From Crocodylus rhombifer (taxonomy: Eukaryota > Chordata > Crocodylia > Crocodylidae), in the NCBI GenBank assembly GCA_038503035.1, contig JAVSML010024600.1:691240-755239 (forward strand): a stretch of DNA of 64,000 nucleotides. The letters are read 5' to 3'. The notes beneath the pieces were generated by a model. The model made no database searches. It was not told where the DNA came from and saw nothing but the letters and a program-made list of their open reading frames with translations. Each line of letters begins with the position of its first letter. Within the stretch, counting starts at the first letter, position 1. Made by a program: the position numbers and the translations under genes. Below are positions 61,287 to 64,000 of the stretch, one piece after another.

Positions 61287-62019
61287 TAGCGGTGTGCGAA
61301 ACAGGCTGTATTCAATTCAGATTCAGCCTGAACTGGGGACAGTGATTCGATTCATTGATTCAGATCACTGTTCTTACTGGATTCAGCCAAATCCAAATCT
61401 GAAGATTTGATGCTGATTCAGAGAATCAGTGATTCGGCCATAGACAAAGCTTTAAATATTTTTTCTACATATCTTGAAGTACCAGGTGCGGCTCATGAAA
61501 ACTGTGATGGTGGGGCAGACGGAGCATTCCACAACGGCAGGGGGACCCCCCATTTGCTTGGCGGCAAACCAGGAAGTGATCCAGAAGTACTTCTGGTCCA
61601 CTTCTGGGTCTGCTGCTGAGCAAGTGGGGGGCCCCCCATGCCCTCCTAGCTCAGGAATCAGCCACGAGGGGGAGGAGGGGGACCGTGGGTGCCCCCTGGG
61701 TGGATTGGAAGTACTTCTGGTCCACTTCCCAGTTCACTGGCAAGCATGCTGGGGACCCCCCATGCTCCTGTGGGATGCTCCATCTGCCCCAGCATCTCAG
61801 CATACATGAGCCACCTGGTACCTTGAGGTATGTAGAAAAAACATATAAAGCTGTGTCTGTGTCCAAATCATCAGATCTTTCCAAATCTGTCAGAATCGAT
61901 TCAGAGGGTTCCAGTTTGATTTGGAGAGATGAAAGGGTCTCCTGATTCCATTTGGATTTGGAGATTTGGCACCGAATCGGGCCAAATCAAATCAGCGACT
62001 GAAGCTTTGCACAGCCCTA
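61287..62019 (-). mobile_element. hAT-like foldback element, copy 2 (in PARP8 intron)
   Basis: CTGAACAA at 61279-61286 is repeated exactly at 62020-62027, a perfect 8-base target duplication. Ends: TAGCGGTGTGCGAA and, reverse-complemented, TAGGGCTGTGCAAAGC. Read from its right end it is collinear with copy 1 over the whole length (TCTACATACCTCAAGGTACC and flanking), so it is the same family in opposite orientation. It is non-coding. Confidence 0.85.
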
Positions 62020-62356
62020 CTGAACAACATCTCTTGAGGGAAAGGGCAGCCCTGTGTCTGGCACTTCTTCGTCACTATGGGTTCTTCTGTGTACAACGTA
62101 AGGGTGAAATCATGGCTATGTTGAAGTCAATGGCAGGTTAGATGCCAAGTTCAATGTTGCCAAGTTTTCACATTAATGGTCTCTAAAGGACCAGTAGAAC
62201 CTTTGTACCAGGGATGGAGGAAGGAAGGAGCTAATTGCTCCATGTAGGTCTCCATCACTACTGCTGTCTGAAATGCTCACTTGCACATTTGCCCTGCATT
62301 CAATATGCAACATGACATACTCAAGTTAAATAAGAATGCTTCCATCTGCTATTTAC

Positions 62357-62429
62357 CTGCAGTCTTGTATTGGAAGCAACAACTAAGCCATTCCTCAGGA
62401 TGGAGTGCCAATTTTCAATGTGTGAACCA
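62357..62429 (-). CDS. PARP8: PARP8 exon following the catalytic His
   Basis: The exon encodes GSHIENWHSILRNGLVVA followed by SNTRLQ. HGSHIENWHSILRNGL is the conserved N-terminal motif of the PARP6/PARP8 catalytic domain that holds NAD+; VVASNTRLQ matches PARP8 rather than PARP6. The acceptor is TTTATTTTTAAG and the donor GTAAATAG. The first T completes the catalytic histidine codon (CA|T) begun in the upstream exon. It ends in phase 0. Confidence 0.97.
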
Positions 62430-62569
62430 CTTAAAAATAAAATGGAAAGTATGAGAAGTAATAGTTTTAAGTATCCTGAATTAAATAAACAATTGTTGTA
62501 GTACAATGTATTTTATTTGCAAATAAAAACTAACTATTATCATTATTTTGGGGTTTTTTTCATACTCAC

Positions 62570-62682
62570 TGAAATGCAAAAGTACTTCCATACAGATTTT
62601 TAGCAGCTCTGAAATTGGATTCTTTGGCTGGTGGACTACTGAGAAGGAGGAACTGATGGGGAGTGTGCATAAATTTCAGTTG
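62570..62682 (-). CDS. PARP8: PARP8 exon leading into the catalytic motif
   Basis: It encodes QLKFMHTPHQFLLLSSPP followed by AKESNFRAAKNLYGSTFAF and the first two bases of the catalytic histidine codon. The acceptor is GTATTTTACAG and the donor GTGAGTATG. The intron to the next exon is only 140 bases. It is the most upstream PARP8 exon I can find; the preceding exon, which should end in phase 0, is not visible between 62683 and 64000, so the gene continues beyond the window on the right. Confidence 0.96.
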
Positions 62683-64000
62683 CTGTAAAATACAACAGCA
62701 CACAGAGGATGTGAAGAGATACAACAAGTATTGTACTTCCAGAAAGAAATCTTCCTAAGATACTGTACTAGTTCACATAATATATATTGTTGCACTTCAA
62801 TTCAGTAACTCACGAGCAGTCTTATTACCATAACTTTTATTTTAAATCAAGCTCTAAAAATTCTTAGTTTAAGAAGCATATGTAAGTTTGTGATATAATC
62901 TCCAACCCAATATGACACTACTGGAATAATTAAACTGAGCTGAGATAGCTTTCAATTAAGACTCAGGCTTGACAGCTACTGATTTACTTGGAATAAAAAC
63001 CCAGACACAGACATACTTTTTCAAGAAAGAACAAACATATGGCCGGCAGAACCATTCCATATGGCCTGCTGGTAGTCCAGCAGGCTACTGGAAGCTGGGA
63101 AGTATGGCCTGCTCCAGAATTTGGGGTCTCTGGATCCTGATAGACACAGAATCAACTATACTCATTTCATCTATGCACAGCCATACAGAAGTAAGACTAA
63201 AAGGGATCTCCAGAGGTCCCCTGCCCAAGGCAGGATCATCCCTATCCAAACCATTGTAAGCAATCCATAATCTAAACTCTTCGTAAAAGTCCTGTCCACT
63301 CTGACACAACACAGACATAACCTGCCACAGGTAAAGAAAGGAAACCATGGAGCCAATGTCCTGCTTCTATAAAAGCTTGTTAATATATGCTTAAGAGAAC
63401 CTAGGTACCTAGCCTTGCTACAGAGAAAAGCAAAAACCCTTACAGTCCATACTACATGGTCAGACCAATGACATGGCCATTGGTGGCAGGGCTCCAGATC
63501 TTCACTGCTGTGTGAACATGAACCTGTGCTGCCACTGGAATGTGGACCCAATACATGCTGTTGTCCAGCCCAGTGCTGCTGCCTACATGACCTTGAACCC
63601 ACACTACTACTGGAATGCAGACCCACCGCAGTTGGTGCTAACCTCACGGATCTGACTCCAAAGGAACCTCTGTGGGTCAGACCTAGCCCAGGGTGAGATG
63701 GACATCCCTGATACAAGCCATTTTAGTGGCTGTATCATTTTTTTTTACAATATACTGGCTATGTTTCACACAGTCCTACATCTGTGATACACCCCCTAAA
63801 AAGATGTTAATGAAAGGAGCTATTATAGTATAAAATTTTAACGAGATAAATTTGAACAGTAAGATGAATACTAAAGAAATTATACAAGGTACAGAAAAGG
63901 TTTTGGTGCTTGTCTAAACAAGACACACACAAATACCATGGACCATTTAGCACTGGCCTAAATTTGCTCTCCCTAAAGTCTCTAGTAAAAGTCCTATTGG
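62683..64000 (-). other. PARP8: PARP8 intron (partial), no further exon seen
   Basis: Sequence upstream of the 62570-62682 exon on the minus strand. I searched for an exon ending in phase 0 with the expected preceding PARP8 sequence and found none, so the intron appears to extend past the window edge. A 181-codon minus-strand frame (63171-63716) lacks motifs; its Trp/His/Ser-rich text looks like chance coding across a tandem-like repeat (CTGGAATG-type units at 63530-63625). Confidence 0.6.

Larger units (their letters stand above)
51361..62682 (-). other. PARP8: PARP8 gene, 3' part (7 exons, 5' missing)
   Basis: PARP8 (ARTD16) is a PARP-family enzyme that transfers single ADP-ribose units from NAD+ to proteins. 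The window holds its last seven coding exons, 591 bases in all (196 codons plus stop), with every splice phase consistent. The catalytic H (split codon between 62570 and 62429), Y (GIYLSP) and Y (VYEDG) are visible, so the active site looks intact. Introns are about 140, 1420, 4750, 1163, 1616 and 1642 bases from 5' to 3'. Transposons occupy several of them but none touches an exon. Confidence 0.95.

Noticed and set aside
51361..62682. PARP6 as the identity of the split gene
   Set aside because: Residues VVASNTRLQ, the Ser/Lys-rich loop and the ending IGNQTATG fit PARP8; PARP6 as I know it has a different loop and C-terminus.
63171..63716. 181-codon minus-strand frame near the window end
   Set aside because: It lies in the presumed PARP8 intron, shows no PARP8 or other domain, and has repeat-like composition.

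Overview
This is vertebrate nuclear DNA, AT-rich and full of interspersed repeats. Several CR1 LINEs, with characteristic 3' ends carrying short ATGAA-type tails, plus many small hAT-like and other inverted-repeat DNA elements point to a sauropsid. The CR1 load and the short palindromic 'Chompy-like' elements favour a crocodilian over a bird, with a turtle still possible. No bacterial-type genes, CRISPR arrays or operons are present.

The one host gene I can support was found by joining short minus-strand exons across splice sites. Seven consecutive exons between 62682 and 51361 encode the last 196 residues and stop codon of PARP8 (ARTD16, a mono-ADP-ribosyltransferase), including most of the catalytic domain. 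The 5' part of the gene lies beyond position 64000. Its 3' UTR must run leftward from 51360. A block with few recognisable repeats reaches to a distal poly(A) signal near 45682 and may all be 3' UTR.

Layout: 1-12.8 kb is intergenic, with scattered MITEs, an old minus-strand CR1-like fragment (6.4-7.1 kb) and a CR1 tail split by a hAT-like insertion (10.3-10.7 kb). 12.8-19.7 kb is a nested composite: a terminal-inverted-repeat element holding an LTR-like block and a nearly full-length, decayed CR1 with a 10-base assembly gap. 22.8-25.2 kb holds a minus-strand Tx1/L1-like LINE remnant with a zinc knuckle. 25.5-27.2 kb is a 5'-truncated CR1 with an uninterrupted reverse-transcriptase frame. 30.4-32 kb holds two palindromic MITEs. 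36.4-39.8 kb is a CR1 with a second CR1 tail inserted cleanly inside it. 45.7-62.7 kb is the PARP8 3' end, whose introns carry two hAT elements in opposite orientation and a third hAT element containing a CR1.

Taken together, the window reads as the 3' end of PARP8 plus the intergenic space downstream. In human that space leads towards ISL1, so regulatory elements could lie there, but I cannot identify any from sequence alone. The unusual content is the layered transposon archaeology, several insertions being dated relative to each other by target-site duplications, and the inverted transposon pair flanking PARP8 exons.
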